DNA from: Gammaproteobacteria bacterium
Lineage (GTDB): Bacteria > Pseudomonadota > Gammaproteobacteria > HK1
Reading direction: 5' to 3'
DNA: 64,000 bases
NCBI GenBank assembly: GCA_012103455.1
Contig: WLWT01000001.1
Location: forward strand, 2,032,001 to 2,096,000
Of this stretch, positions 17,446 through 25,703 are shown one piece after another. A model generated the notes under the pieces. The model was not told the origin of the DNA, did not search any database, and worked only from the letters and a program-made list of their open reading frames with translations. The first letter of the stretch is position 1. Each line of letters begins with the position of its first letter. Position numbers and translations under genes: made by a program.

Positions 17446-18840
17446 GGGTTCTGCCTCTAAATAATGTATATTCTAAACCCAAGCCTCAATGCCGCACTGA
17501 TTGATGCGCGCCCAAAATTGTTGCCATCGACCTTGGGTCAGCACTAGCGCGCGCAGGCTTAACACTGTCTGCAAGCCTTTATCTTTCCATCTCATGCCCG
17601 AACGACACAATCGCTGCTTTATCAGCGTTTTACAGGCCGCTTCCGTGACTCCAGAACCGATTGGAAATTGCTTCTCACGATACCGCGCATAGTCCATCAT
17701 GGACAGCTGATGGGTGAAGTATCGGATGGCGTCTTTGACTTTTTCCTTAGTCTCTTCTGTTAGGTGTTTACGGCCTACTCTTTTCAACTCAGTGAGCACT
17801 TTCTGTGCACCATTGCTGTCATGTTCGAGTCTGTGGCATTGCTCGTTTAACCAAGCTTTTCGTTTTGACTTTCCTGTCTTTTCCGGATGGGCCCCATTAG
17901 CCGCCCGCGCCAAATACTCTGTGGCATGATGGAAGTCCAAAATCTGATACTGCGTCAGGGGCGTTAACAGCGACCAGTTATCGCTCGCGCCATCGGCAAT
18001 GCCCACTCGAGTGGCCTCGGGGTAGAGCGACTTGACGTGTTCGGCTTCTGCAATAAACCGCTGTTTGAATGACGCCTTGCCATACTCTGGAGAGGCGCCC
18101 AGATAAATGCTATGGAGTCGCTGCCCCTGACCGTCATACAATGATATACAACCGGCCATCGCTTCTCGCCGAGCACCGTCGCGCATTAACACCCTCCCAC
18201 CCTCTAGGCTCAGGCTCACGACTTCTACTTCCTCATCGAACTGTGGTGTCTGATAGCTCCATGCCTCCTCCTTGGCTTGGGCAATCGCACCCACTCGCTC
18301 GGTGACTTTCTGTAAATAGTTCACTGAAACCGTGCAGCCATGATTATCCGCAAGGTCATGGCGAGTTTCATTGGCGTTCAACCGGGCATATTTGCTTGAC
18401 AATAGCTTGGCCATGCGCGGGGTTGCGCTTTGGATGACCCGTGCTGAGGCTTCCAATGGACAGTCAATACGACCGCCCCTAGAGGTTTGGTACACAGGGC
18501 GGACAACATCCACAGGTCCGTAGGGCGAATAATACGTTTTGTTGCTCTGCGTGCGCGAAGTCAGTTTTATACCGCCCACCTCGATTGGGCTTGCATCGGT
18601 ATCAAAACGATGAAGGGCTTGGGCTGTCGCACAGCAACCCAGTTGGTTACTCACTGATAGAATCGTGCTTTCCATATCTAGCAATGAGCCGGTTAACTCC
18701 ATCTGTACTTCAAACTTAATCCGATTGCCTGAGCGTGAAATGATTTGGACCGATGACGGGGAAGACATTGGGAGCGCCCTACAAAGCCTATAACAGGACT
18801 AAACTAGCTAATAACGCTACATTGTGTCAAGGCACTACCC
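17446..18840 (-). mobile_element. ISKra4-family insertion sequence, complete
   Basis: A 1395-bp element holding one transposase gene. The left end reads gggttctgcctctaaataatgta and the right end, in reverse complement, gggtagtgccttgacacaatgta: imperfect inverted repeats of about 23 bp. Both ends are flanked by the 8-bp direct repeat CATAAATC (17438-17445 and 18841-18848), a clean target duplication. The element is intact and probably recent. Confidence 0.92.
17473..18768 (-). CDS. ISKra4-family transposase
   Basis: A 431-residue transposase. The N-terminal part carries the YYSPYGPVDVVRPVYQTSRGG segment typical of the family. The catalytic core has DGASDNWSLL and LDFHHATEYL, and the C-terminal Glu region reads FPIGSGVTEAACKTLIKQRL, the third acidic residue of the DDE triad. 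The frame is uninterrupted and the element has both ends with an 8-bp target duplication, so it may still be active. It sits just downstream of tRNA-Ser inside the small island. Confidence 0.93.
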   Translation of the reverse strand: MSSPSSVQIISRSGNRIKFEVQMELTGSLLDMESTILSVSNQLGCCATAQALHRFDTDASPIEVGGIKLTSRTQSNKTYYSPYGPVDVVRPVYQTSRGGRIDCPLEASARVIQSATPRMAKLLSSKYARLNANETRHDLADNHGCTVSVNYLQKVTERVGAIAQAKEEAWSYQTPQFDEEVEVVSLSLEGGRVLMRDGARREAMAGCISLYDGQGQRLHSIYLGASPEYGKASFKQRFIAEAEHVKSLYPEATRVGIADGASDNWSLLTPLTQYQILDFHHATEYLARAANGAHPEKTGKSKRKAWLNEQCHRLEHDSNGAQKVLTELKRVGRKHLTEETKEKVKDAIRYFTHQLSMMDYARYREKQFPIGSGVTEAACKTLIKQRLCRSGMRWKDKGLQTVLSLRALVLTQGRWQQFWARINQCGIEAWV

Positions 18841-19032
18841 CATAAATCCTATCGTTGCGATTGTCTTCGGGTTCTTCATATTATTTGGCTTCACTGTGAA
18901 AACAAACGTTAGGGGTGAGGTCTGAAAGTGCTGTCTTTGCCGAACTTGCGGCAACCTTGTAGGAATGGTCTTTCCGTATTGGAACTTTGCAACGCTTGGC
19001 GATTTTCATTGACTCATGCCGATGCGATGCGC

Positions 19033-19941
19033 CTAAAAGAACCCATTCTTTAAGACTTCGTCCTCAGTTTGAGGAAACAAGGCAGCGATGTGGTAGCAAA
19101 ACCGCTGAAAGACAGATTTCTCGAAAGGGTGCTTCTTAAGAAATGCTCTGTAGTCATCTCTCGCTGCAACCCTGCCAGCGTAAGAGCCATAGTTGGCACG
19201 AATATTGGAAGACATTCGCTTTGCTTTTCGAAGAATCAAAACTTCATCAATATAAGTAGTTGCCGTACTCAGTGGAGTCATATCCGGCCATTCAGCAATA
19301 AGGTAGTATTTTGCACCAACAACAGCGGTTTTTAGGTCTTGTGCGGTTGCGGATGCTTCTTGAAACATCGTTTTATCCAGGTTCGTCTTGCACTCGGATG
19401 CAACGTATGTTAGGTAGGTTTGCTCTGTTATTGAGTCGGAAAAGTCTGAGTTATGAGAACTCTTGAGGTAAAGCATCTTGGTAATAGCAAAATCTTGGTC
19501 TTTGCTCTTTATTACCATTCCGCCACCGTCCGGTTGAGTATGAATGGTAGATTCGAACGAAACTGATGAATATGCTGTTACGGGTCCAATGGTAAACTCA
19601 TGTTCTTGCAGCTCAGGTATTACCGTTGGGCTTATCAAACGTGGAAGAAATTCTTCAATAATCGTGTTGTCAATCTTAAGTTGCCCCTTCTGCCGGTAAA
19701 GAAAGCCGTTTGAGCTGTCAAATATAAAATCAGCATCAAAGAAAAACTTGTAATCGTTGAGTGCCTTCACCATTGCGTCAAGGCATTTGTCTGGGGGTTC
19801 CATCTATCGCTGCTAGGTGTCAGCTATCCATTCGTGGTATTTCTCAACGGCATGGTCAACCTGGTCCTTGTCGTCAGGAGGGAGTTTGTCGTTCTTTAGG
19901 AGTGCTTCGAGTTTCTTGAAGTGCGGCTTCGGATATGTCAT
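19033..19941 (-). pseudogene. Bpu10I-like type II restriction endonuclease, two in-frame stops
   Basis: The main part (ATG at 19803, 256 residues) resembles the Bpu10I restriction endonuclease family. The probable PD-(D/E)xK core includes SECKTNLDKTMFQEA, where E-C-K would be the metal site. The natural start is the ATG at 19941, which overlaps the methylase stop as ATGA. From there 42 residues read in frame (starting MTYPKPHFKKLEALL, ending HEWIADT), then come TAG-Gln-Arg-TAG, and the same frame continues into the 256-residue part. The two amber codons make it a likely nonsense pseudogene, although re-initiation at 19803 could yield a shortened enzyme. AT-rich. Confidence 0.72.
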
Positions 19942-21160
19942 GGCTGTTGCTCATGCACCGGATACAGTGGGGACGGAAAGACGTTCTCCGCGCCCGCAAT
20001 TGCCGCTGAAATATCTGAAAGAATGCTTTCATCTTTGGCTGTTTTCTCACCGTCATGTAATGCCTGAAGAGCAATTTGGCGTATTGCGGGAAAGTCAAGC
20101 GTTGCCTGTTTAGTGGGCGTTGAAAAATGCAGTATATCTTCGTAGATATACTTGCCGAATTTGTTCTGGAATACACGCTGCTGGCGAAGGGCGAGCGTAA
20201 AACCGCATAGCGTGGCAATTTCAGCAACCAGTCGTCCATTGTAAAAAGCCACCCCCCGAATATTTGATTCTTTCCCGACCACGAAAATAATATGTGCCTT
20301 CGGTTTGCATACCCTGCTCAACTCGGAGAAGCACTCAGCAATATCTAGGCAGTATTGAATCGAAGTAAGAAAACGATTACCCCGATGTTTCGGTTGGAAC
20401 CTATCTCAGATTTCGCCACCTCAAGAATATCCCAGCCCAGACGTTCAGTGTTTTTTCGGTACTGCTGGTGATAATTGAAGACGTTTATATATGGTGGGGA
20501 GGTAATAACAAGGTCAACAACATTGTCGTCCAGTGGCAATTGTCGGCAATCGGAGTTAAAGCCGCGAATTTGATGGTGGGTTGACGGAAGACTGAGGAGA
20601 ATCTCTGCGAACTTACGCCAAGTGTCGGGAATCGCAGAGGCGGAATCATGGCATTTCTTGGTGTCTATCAGTACGACAAACGCATCTAACACAATGCGTT
20701 CAGGGTGTTTTACGGGAAACTTCTTAGCTAACGCAAGGAGTTCGGTTAATGTGTCCGCATAAGAACGAGAAACGTGGTGGTTGGATGAGAAAAGCGGGAG
20801 CAGAAGGGGTAAGAAGGCTTTTAGCAATTCCTCAAGGGAATGAAGAATGGTTTTTCTTTCTTCCTTAGCAATAAGGCATAGCTCGTAGACTGTGGAAATC
20901 TTGAGAGCAGCTGGGTTAACGTCTGCGCCCGAAGCCTGAAGTCCGAAACGTGCACATTCGTAAAGTACTGTGCCGCTTCCCATAAAGGGGTCTAGAACGT
21001 GAAAGGTTGGTTTCGCATATTGCGCAAGTAATGCCTCAATGAATTGGGGGGAGAACTGTCCGTTCCATTGAAAAAGATTGCTGCGATTCTTTTCATCAAT
21101 GTCCAGCTTCTCTTGGGCGATTTCTGTGTTGTTGATTGGCAGCAGGTCAATAGTATTCAT
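19938..21160 (-). pseudogene. DNA methyltransferase of the R-M system, frameshifted
   Basis: An amino-methyltransferase (N4-cytosine or N6-adenine). Motif I is DPFMGSGT (residues 57-64) and motif IV is SPPY (221-224). The frame from 21160 stops at 20345. In the minus-strand sequence around 20390 a run of four G residues appears to have lost one; restoring it continues the protein as RFLTSIQYCLDIAECF into the second open frame, which ends at 19938. The second part has the typical KAHIIFVVG C-terminal strand. Its stop overlaps the endonuclease start. If the shift is real, methylation is lost and the endonuclease must also be dead, as its stop codons suggest. A length-variable G run could also be a phase switch or sequencing error. 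Confidence 0.75.
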
Positions 21161-21166
21161 GCGTTT

Positions 21167-21400
21167 CTATCTGTTTGGTGACTCCGTGTCGTGATGGTAG
21201 GCATTAGTTAGTGTTGCTTCTTGCCTTCCTTGTTCTCCGAACAGGTCTTTTTGCATTGACTCTCTATGCCGCTTGACGAAGTTCCGAATCAAGTCACGTA
21301 ACACGGATGCCATCTTCTTATGTTCCGCAGCACAGGCTTCACGGAAATCTTCAACTAAGTCTGGCTCGATCCTGATTTTCAGGTCAGCGGTCTTGCGCAT
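21167..21400 (-). CDS. ribbon-helix-helix regulator, possible R-M controller
   Basis: A 77-residue protein, taking the ATG at 21400. The first 45 residues (RKTADLKIRIEPDLVEDFREACAA...) look like an Arc/CopG-type ribbon-helix-helix: a short beta strand, then two helices. It lies 6 bp upstream of the methylase on the same strand and directly downstream of two copies of a TTGTGCCCACAA near-palindrome. I infer that it controls expression of the R-M genes, in place of the helix-turn-helix C protein found in many systems. A TTG at 21433 would add 11 residues encoded by the operator repeats themselves and is less likely. Confidence 0.65.
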   Translation of the reverse strand: MRKTADLKIRIEPDLVEDFREACAAEHKKMASVLRDLIRNFVKRHRESMQKDLFGEQGRQEATLTNAYHHDTESPNR

Positions 21401-21406
21401 TGGAAA

Positions 21407-21433
21407 TTGTGCCCACAAAAATTGTGCCCACAA
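21407..21433 (-). promoter_or_regulatory. two tandem operator-like near-palindromes
   Basis: TTGTGCCCACAA occurs at 21407-21418 and again at 21422-21433, 15 bp centre to centre. Each has TTGTG/CACAA arms around a 2-bp centre. They lie immediately upstream of the ribbon-helix-helix gene, as expected for cooperative binding by dimers of its product. The binding partner is inferred. Confidence 0.55.
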
Positions 21434-21683
21434 TTCTAGGCTACAGGGAGAGACCCCGCAATAGGGGCAAAGGTATTGTCAGGGGAGGAACGCAAGGGAT
21501 GAGCCTGCGGGGTAGGGGGAGCGTAGCCCGGTATTGAGAATGATTCGCAATCAAATAGGCATTTCAGCAACGGCTCATTCTGATGAAGGGATTTGATAAA
21601 GTCGCTCTACTATCTGAAAAACACCAATGGTTTCAGTCCCTTGAAATCAGATGGGTTGAGAGTATAGGGCTGGAGGAACAGAG

Positions 21684-21700
21684 TCCCTCCCTCTCCGCCA
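21684..21700 (+). repeat. attachment-like 17-bp direct repeat, distal side
   Basis: Identical to 17380-17396, the 3' terminus of tRNA-Ser including CCA. Upstream sequence here does not form the rest of a tRNA, so it is the reconstructed half-site expected at the far end of an element that integrated into tRNA-Ser. Confidence 0.7.
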
Positions 21701-21873
21701 AGTTAGGCGTCCTGATGCTTAATCTTCTGTGTCAGTGGTTCTTATCTTCGATAAGATTTTGGTTGATGCGATCGCCACTCTGTGGTGCCAAATACTCATT
21801 TGCCTGCCTTATTCTCACTATCGGTATATCGTGGTTGACGACGCTGCGCTTGTCGGAAATAACGCCATCTTAC

Positions 21874-21902
21874 GTTGCTGTCGCATTAGCTCAGTGGTAG
21901 AG
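21874..21902 (+). other. tRNA 5'-half fragment
   Basis: The sequence gtcgcattagctcagtggtagag resembles the acceptor 5' strand plus D-arm of a tRNA (TAGCTCAGTGGTAGAG). No anticodon arm or T-arm follows. Probably a truncated tRNA gene left by recombination at this tRNA cluster. Confidence 0.4.
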
Positions 21903-21988
21903 ATCTGATAAACTAGGCACTGGACTTAGATATTCCAGCAATAGATAATATTGTATTCGGCGCTAAACGTGCCGCATTTTCTATCCAC

Positions 21989-22065
21989 GCGCCCGTAGCT
22001 CAGTTGGATAGAGTACCTGGCTACGAACTAGGGGGTCGGAGGTTCGAATCCTTCCGGGCGCGCCA
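21989..22065 (+). tRNA. tRNA-Arg (ACG anticodon)
   Basis: A 77-nt tRNA. The acceptor stem gcgcccg pairs with cgggcgc, the D-arm contains tagctcagttggatagag, the anticodon loop ctacgaa gives anticodon ACG, the T-arm is ggaggttcgaatccttc and CCA is encoded. Its A34 is the substrate of the TadA deaminase encoded at 9920-10462. Confidence 0.97.
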
Positions 22066-22237
22066 GCTTTCCATGGGAGCCGTTTCGCAGAAATAGATTT
22101 TCGGTGGTACTGTTCGGTAATATGCGCCCGCGGCTTATAAACGACGCCGAGAACATTGGCCTGCATCAACCCTGCACGGTGTGGGGGTATCTTCAGTGAT
22201 GGGGTTAATCTTCTGGTCCCGTCAGCGAGTGACAGCA

Positions 22238-22486
22238 TCAAACGCAATCGCCGCTCGTTCGAAGGCTTGAAGCCAAGCTCTTGGACTTGGGTCTGCCGGC
22301 TTCGAATTCCAAAGCTAAATCAACGTGTTGGCTATGAATGGTAAGAGCGTCGCCTAGCGATGGCTCGGCCGGTGCAATAGCCATTGCTCTTCGCACCACG
22401 TTGTCGATTTGACGTAAATTGCCTGGCCATTCCGCCGCTGCCAGGGCTTTGATCGCCGAGTCATCTGGCGGTTCGATGAGCTGGAG
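22238..22486 (-). pseudogene. sigma-54 activator AAA+ C-terminal remnant
   Basis: Reading the minus strand in the frame ending at the TGA at 22238 gives ALAAAEWPGNLRQIDNVVRRA, the WPGNxRxLxN segment that ends the AAA+ domain of NtrC-type activators. The rest of the ATPase domain is not found upstream, and the downstream residues do not form a clear Fis helix-turn-helix. No start codon is apparent. A dead fragment, unrelated in sequence to the intact but degenerate regulator at 5048-6928. Confidence 0.6.
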
Positions 22487-22578
22487 CAGATTTCAGTGAT
22501 TTCCAATAGCTCACTGAGCAGCGCGTTGGCCGCTTGATTCATAGATTGAGTGTCTCGTAAGCGGGATGAGGTTTCATA

Positions 22579-23091
22579 TCAGTTGGTATTGGCAATTACA
22601 TCTTTCAGTGCCGCGCGTCCATCTTTTGTCACCATGAGGACGGCAATGCCGCCTCGTCTTAGGTCATGCTCCAATGCCAAGGCTTTCTCTTTGGGGGCGA
22701 AATAAGCCTCTATACCGTAACGTATACGATGAGTACGCGCCCACCCTCGGGGCGCCGATCTCCGATTGGTACGTCCCCGCAGAAAAACACCATCGGCAGG
22801 TTTCTCTAAAGAGGCTTCCTTAAATTGGTATAAGCCGTTTTCCCCTAATGTGAGGGTGGTGTATACGACTTCCCCCTGGCGCAGGCGTTGTGCTGGGAGG
22901 GTGACCCGGCTGAATGCGTAGTTCAACCGGGCATAGTTACCACGCAATAAGGATCGGGGATCGTAGGGGATCGTTTTTACCCGTACCTCTTCACCTATCA
23001 AGAGCGGCAAAGCGCTGTGGGCCACCATGCCGATCAGAGTGACTGTCTGTAGCGCGATAGCGCCTGCCAATAATTTATGCACTGTGCTCAT
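22579..23091 (-). CDS. GDYXXLXY-motif protein
   Basis: A 170-residue protein of the GDYXXLXY family. An N-terminal hydrophobic signal or anchor (residues 8-33) is followed by a soluble, probably periplasmic, domain with the family motif in the form RGNYARLNY (residues 50-58). The function of the family is unknown. It overlaps the DUF2157 gene by 4 bp (ATGA), so the two are translationally coupled, the usual pairing for these families. Confidence 0.85.
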   Translation of the reverse strand: MSTVHKLLAGAIALQTVTLIGMVAHSALPLLIGEEVRVKTIPYDPRSLLRGNYARLNYAFSRVTLPAQRLRQGEVVYTTLTLGENGLYQFKEASLEKPADGVFLRGRTNRRSAPRGWARTHRIRYGIEAYFAPKEKALALEHDLRRGGIAVLMVTKDGRAALKDVIANTN

Positions 23092-24392
23092 ACGGCCTTC
23101 ATTTGCTGCCGGCGTTGCCAGTATTTAGCCGCGCCTAGCAGCAGCACTGCCATGAGGAGAAATAAGAGCGCACCGCCCACATAGCCGCCGATGAGATCGG
23201 CGTACCGTATCAAGCCGATGAGTAAGAGGGTGACGATGCCCAGAAAGAAGTAATGGGAGGTACCGTCTTGCAGGCCGCGCCAGATCAATCCGATGCCCGT
23301 TGTGAGCAACACGATGTTGGTCAGGATTTGTAACCAGATTGCATATAGCGAATCATCGAAGTAGACGACCACGATAGCTATCGCAAGATAGCCGGCTGCG
23401 ATGGTTGTGATTTTTTGCGCTTGGCCGCTGAGCCAACCTAGCCATAGGGCGCCAAAAGTTAACGCCATGAGTATGATCCACATTTCTTTGTCGTGCAGGT
23501 AAACCGCCTCGATCATCATTTTCCAGGGCTCGGCGAAGCTCAACACGAACAAGCTGAGAAGGGTGAAGCGCAGTGTCCAAAGAGACAGTAGGATGCCATA
23601 GTCTTTAGCCTTATGACTTTCCCGCTGGTGGAACCAATGGCTGGCCGCGTAAGCGAAGAGAAAAAGCGCGATGCTGATGAACACCTGCTCTGGAAAGAAT
23701 TTGTCGTTGTATTCCTCCGACCAGTGAGTTGACAAGGCCGCTACTAGCCAAAGGCCAATGCCTCCTGCAGTGGCGAGAAAGAGTATGGCGCTACCTTTGC
23801 CGCGCCACAAAACGTAGATGCTCGCCGCTAAAAAGAGAGGAAATAGGGCCGGGAAATAACCCGTGTCCAGTTCCACGAAGAACCATATAAAAGCAATAGC
23901 TAAACTCACCGACATGAGTCGATCGCTCAGAAGAATAACAGCGAACGGCATGGTTCCCAGGGCCCATAGAAGTATGCCGTTAGGCATGTGTTCCCCCAGG
24001 TGATAGATCTGGGCGATGAGGGCGATAGAGGCGCCGTAGAGCACATTGCCGAATAGAAAGAGACCGGTGGCCGAAGCAGTGCGGCCGGCCAGATGTAATC
24101 GTAGTCCATACCCGTGTGCCGCGCCGGTTAATGCGATTAGACCGGCCATGCGTATCCAGCGCGGAATATCGTCCCAATTGGCGCTGAGTATGGTGATCAC
24201 CGCTAATCCGGCAAATAGATAACCAAGACCCGTCAGTACACTGTAGCCGAGCGCGCGTTGGGCGATGGAGTCGATATCTATGCCATAGTTGCGGCAAATG
24301 GCACGGGCTTGTTGGTGCGAAATATGGCCTTGCTCAACCCACAAAAGGGTTTCTTGAGCCAGGTCTCTTTTGAGCAATCGGAGCAGACGCAT
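23088..24392 (-). CDS. DUF2157 polytopic membrane protein
   Basis: A 434-residue inner-membrane protein. The cytoplasmic N-terminus (about 1-45) has the DUF2157 pattern: a lead helix followed by WVEQGHISHQQARAIC. About ten to twelve hydrophobic helices follow. Function unknown. First gene of the pair with the GDYXXLXY protein. The nearest upstream gene on this strand is the nitrile hydratase accessory gene, from which it is separated by a strong hairpin at 24508-24536. Confidence 0.85.
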   Translation of the reverse strand: MRLLRLLKRDLAQETLLWVEQGHISHQQARAICRNYGIDIDSIAQRALGYSVLTGLGYLFAGLAVITILSANWDDIPRWIRMAGLIALTGAAHGYGLRLHLAGRTASATGLFLFGNVLYGASIALIAQIYHLGEHMPNGILLWALGTMPFAVILLSDRLMSVSLAIAFIWFFVELDTGYFPALFPLFLAASIYVLWRGKGSAILFLATAGGIGLWLVAALSTHWSEEYNDKFFPEQVFISIALFLFAYAASHWFHQRESHKAKDYGILLSLWTLRFTLLSLFVLSFAEPWKMMIEAVYLHDKEMWIILMALTFGALWLGWLSGQAQKITTIAAGYLAIAIVVVYFDDSLYAIWLQILTNIVLLTTGIGLIWRGLQDGTSHYFFLGIVTLLLIGLIRYADLIGGYVGGALLFLLMAVLLLGAAKYWQRRQQMKAV

Positions 24393-24507
24393 GGGTTATC
24401 CATTGCAGTACTTTACCGGGGTTAAGGTAACACTGCGGTGAGCGGTATTTCATGGGTGGCGAAATGACAATTCGCTGACGCCTTGAAGACAAAAAGACCA
24501 GGTGGCG

Positions 24508-24536
24508 GCGCTGCGAGAATTCTAACCTCGCAGCGC
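24508..24536 (-). terminator. hairpin terminator after nitrile hydratase operon
   Basis: A perfect 10-bp stem GCGCTGCGAG / CTCGCAGCGC (24508-24517 and 24527-24536) with a 9-base loop, 42 bp beyond the stop of the accessory gene. On the minus strand the T-rich tract (tctttttgt) comes about 14 bases later, so termination may be weak or partly factor-dependent. It separates two minus-strand operons. Confidence 0.6.
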
Positions 24537-24578
24537 TTTCGTTCTTACCGCTTGGCGAATAAGGCGAAGCGCCGCTCT

Positions 24579-24962
24579 CTACTCGGCTGGGTGATCGTGA
24601 CCATGAGGCAGTGCACGTATGGTGTTTTCTTGCCGGCGTAGCTGATCGGCACCCACTATCTGTTTGGTCTGCAAGATGGCGATCAATGCGCGTTGAAAGT
24701 GCTCGTAGTAAACCGGCGCCGGTGGTGTTTTGCTGTTAGGTTGGCCGCTAGTGTGTTGATCGGTGCCAGATTGATGGATGCCGTGTTGATCGATCTGGGC
24801 TATGAGTGCTGCCTGGAATTGCGACCAGGTCAACACGCCTTGCTCGCAAAGCGTCACTGCGATGGCGAATGTGCGGCCATGCCACGGCTGTTCGAATACC
24901 ATTTCACCATTGGCCATCGGCAGTCCAAGCTCACCTGGCGGTTCTTGCATGAACAAAACCAT
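24579..24962 (-). CDS. nitrile hydratase accessory (activator) protein
   Basis: A 127-residue homologue of the small activator that delivers metal to, and matures, nitrile hydratase; these proteins resemble the N-terminal part of the beta subunit. The recognisable segment is FEQPWHGRTFAIAVTLCEQGVLTWSQF (about residues 23-49). The middle is Gln/His-rich and the tail ends in HGHDHPAE, which may bind metal. It is the third gene of the operon, but MITE copy 4 lies only 3 bp upstream of the ATG at 24962, so its original ribosome site has been displaced and its expression may be reduced. Confidence 0.8.
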   Translation of the reverse strand: MVLFMQEPPGELGLPMANGEMVFEQPWHGRTFAIAVTLCEQGVLTWSQFQAALIAQIDQHGIHQSGTDQHTSGQPNSKTPPAPVYYEHFQRALIAILQTKQIVGADQLRRQENTIRALPHGHDHPAE

Positions 24963-24965
24963 ATA

Positions 24966-25106
24966 GGGCGCCTCTAAAAATAGTCATTGTTTCGTGAGTG
25001 CAAGGAAGCACCGCGCGCAGAGCCGCAGTGTATAGGTGATACCTGAGGATTGGAGCACGGAACTGATGCCGCAATCGCGGAAAAAGTGCATTTTTAAAGG
25101 TGCTCC
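24966..25106 (+). repeat. MITE-like element copy 4, inside the nitrile hydratase operon
   Basis: A 141-bp copy with ends gggcgcctctaaaaat and atttttaaaggtgctc. Flanks are tata and cata, a 4-bp duplication with one mismatch. It separates the alpha subunit from the accessory gene. Confidence 0.9.
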
Positions 25107-25130
25107 ATAGGCAATGTTGGATAACTGACA

Positions 25131-25703
25131 CTAAATGAGAGCGACGCCGATCATGGCGTCCCTGGAGATGTGCTGAGCGAGGGTTGCTTCGCTTTCTCCC
25201 AGTAGCCGTGCGGGCATTTGGGGCAATACCATGTAGCGAATTTCAGCGCTGGAATCCCAAACGCGCACGGCGGTGGTGGATGGTAAATGCACATCGAATT
25301 GCGCCAGTATTCGGCGGGGTTCACGCACTACTCGCGAGCGGTAGGCGGGATCTTTGTACCACCTCGGTGGCAACCCGAGCATCGCCCACGGATAGCATGA
25401 GCAGAGCGTGCACACGATCACGTTGTGCACTTGAGGCGTGTTTTCGACCACCACCAGCTTATCCACCTGGCCGCCTTCGAAGTTGAATTCGGCAATGGCC
25501 GCGGTGCCATCGTTCAACAGGCGTGCTTTGAAGTCAGGATCGGTCCATGCCCGGGCCACTACACGGGCGCCATTCATCGGGCCTACCCGGTTGTTGTACC
25601 GTTCTATGATGTCATCGACTTTAGCCGGGTCCACCAACCCTCGCTCGATGAGCAAGGATTCGAGGGCCAGGGCACGAATTTCGGCGTCGCTGCGCTCGCT
25701 CAC
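25131..25703 (-). CDS. nthA: nitrile hydratase alpha subunit
   Basis: A 190-residue metal-binding subunit of nitrile hydratase, which hydrates nitriles to amides. The claw motif is VCTLCSC (Cys98, Cys101, Ser102, Cys103). Two of these cysteines are oxidised to sulfinic and sulfenic acids in the family. Thr rather than Ser in the second position of the motif is typical of cobalt enzymes. The motif is followed by YPWAMLGLPPRWYKDPAYRSRVV, also canonical. It overlaps the beta gene by 4 bp. The gene order beta-alpha-accessory matches cobalt-type operons. No amidase gene is nearby. Confidence 0.95.
   Translation of the reverse strand: MSERSDAEIRALALESLLIERGLVDPAKVDDIIERYNNRVGPMNGARVVARAWTDPDFKARLLNDGTAAIAEFNFEGGQVDKLVVVENTPQVHNVIVCTLCSCYPWAMLGLPPRWYKDPAYRSRVVREPRRILAQFDVHLPSTTAVRVWDSSAEIRYMVLPQMPARLLGESEATLAQHISRDAMIGVALI

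Larger units (their letters stand above)
21434..21988. other. island right flank, no intact gene
   Basis: No intact coding region is supported. The stretch holds the right-hand 17-bp copy of the tRNA-Ser 3' end (21684-21700) and a 5' tRNA-like fragment (about 21874-21902), and ends at tRNA-Arg. It looks like recombination scar sequence between two tRNA loci. Confidence 0.5.

Noticed and set aside
19803..19941. TAG recoding (pyrrolysine-like) in the endonuclease
   Set aside because: TAG is used as a normal stop by other features in the window, and the neighbouring methylase is also broken, so decay is the simpler reading.
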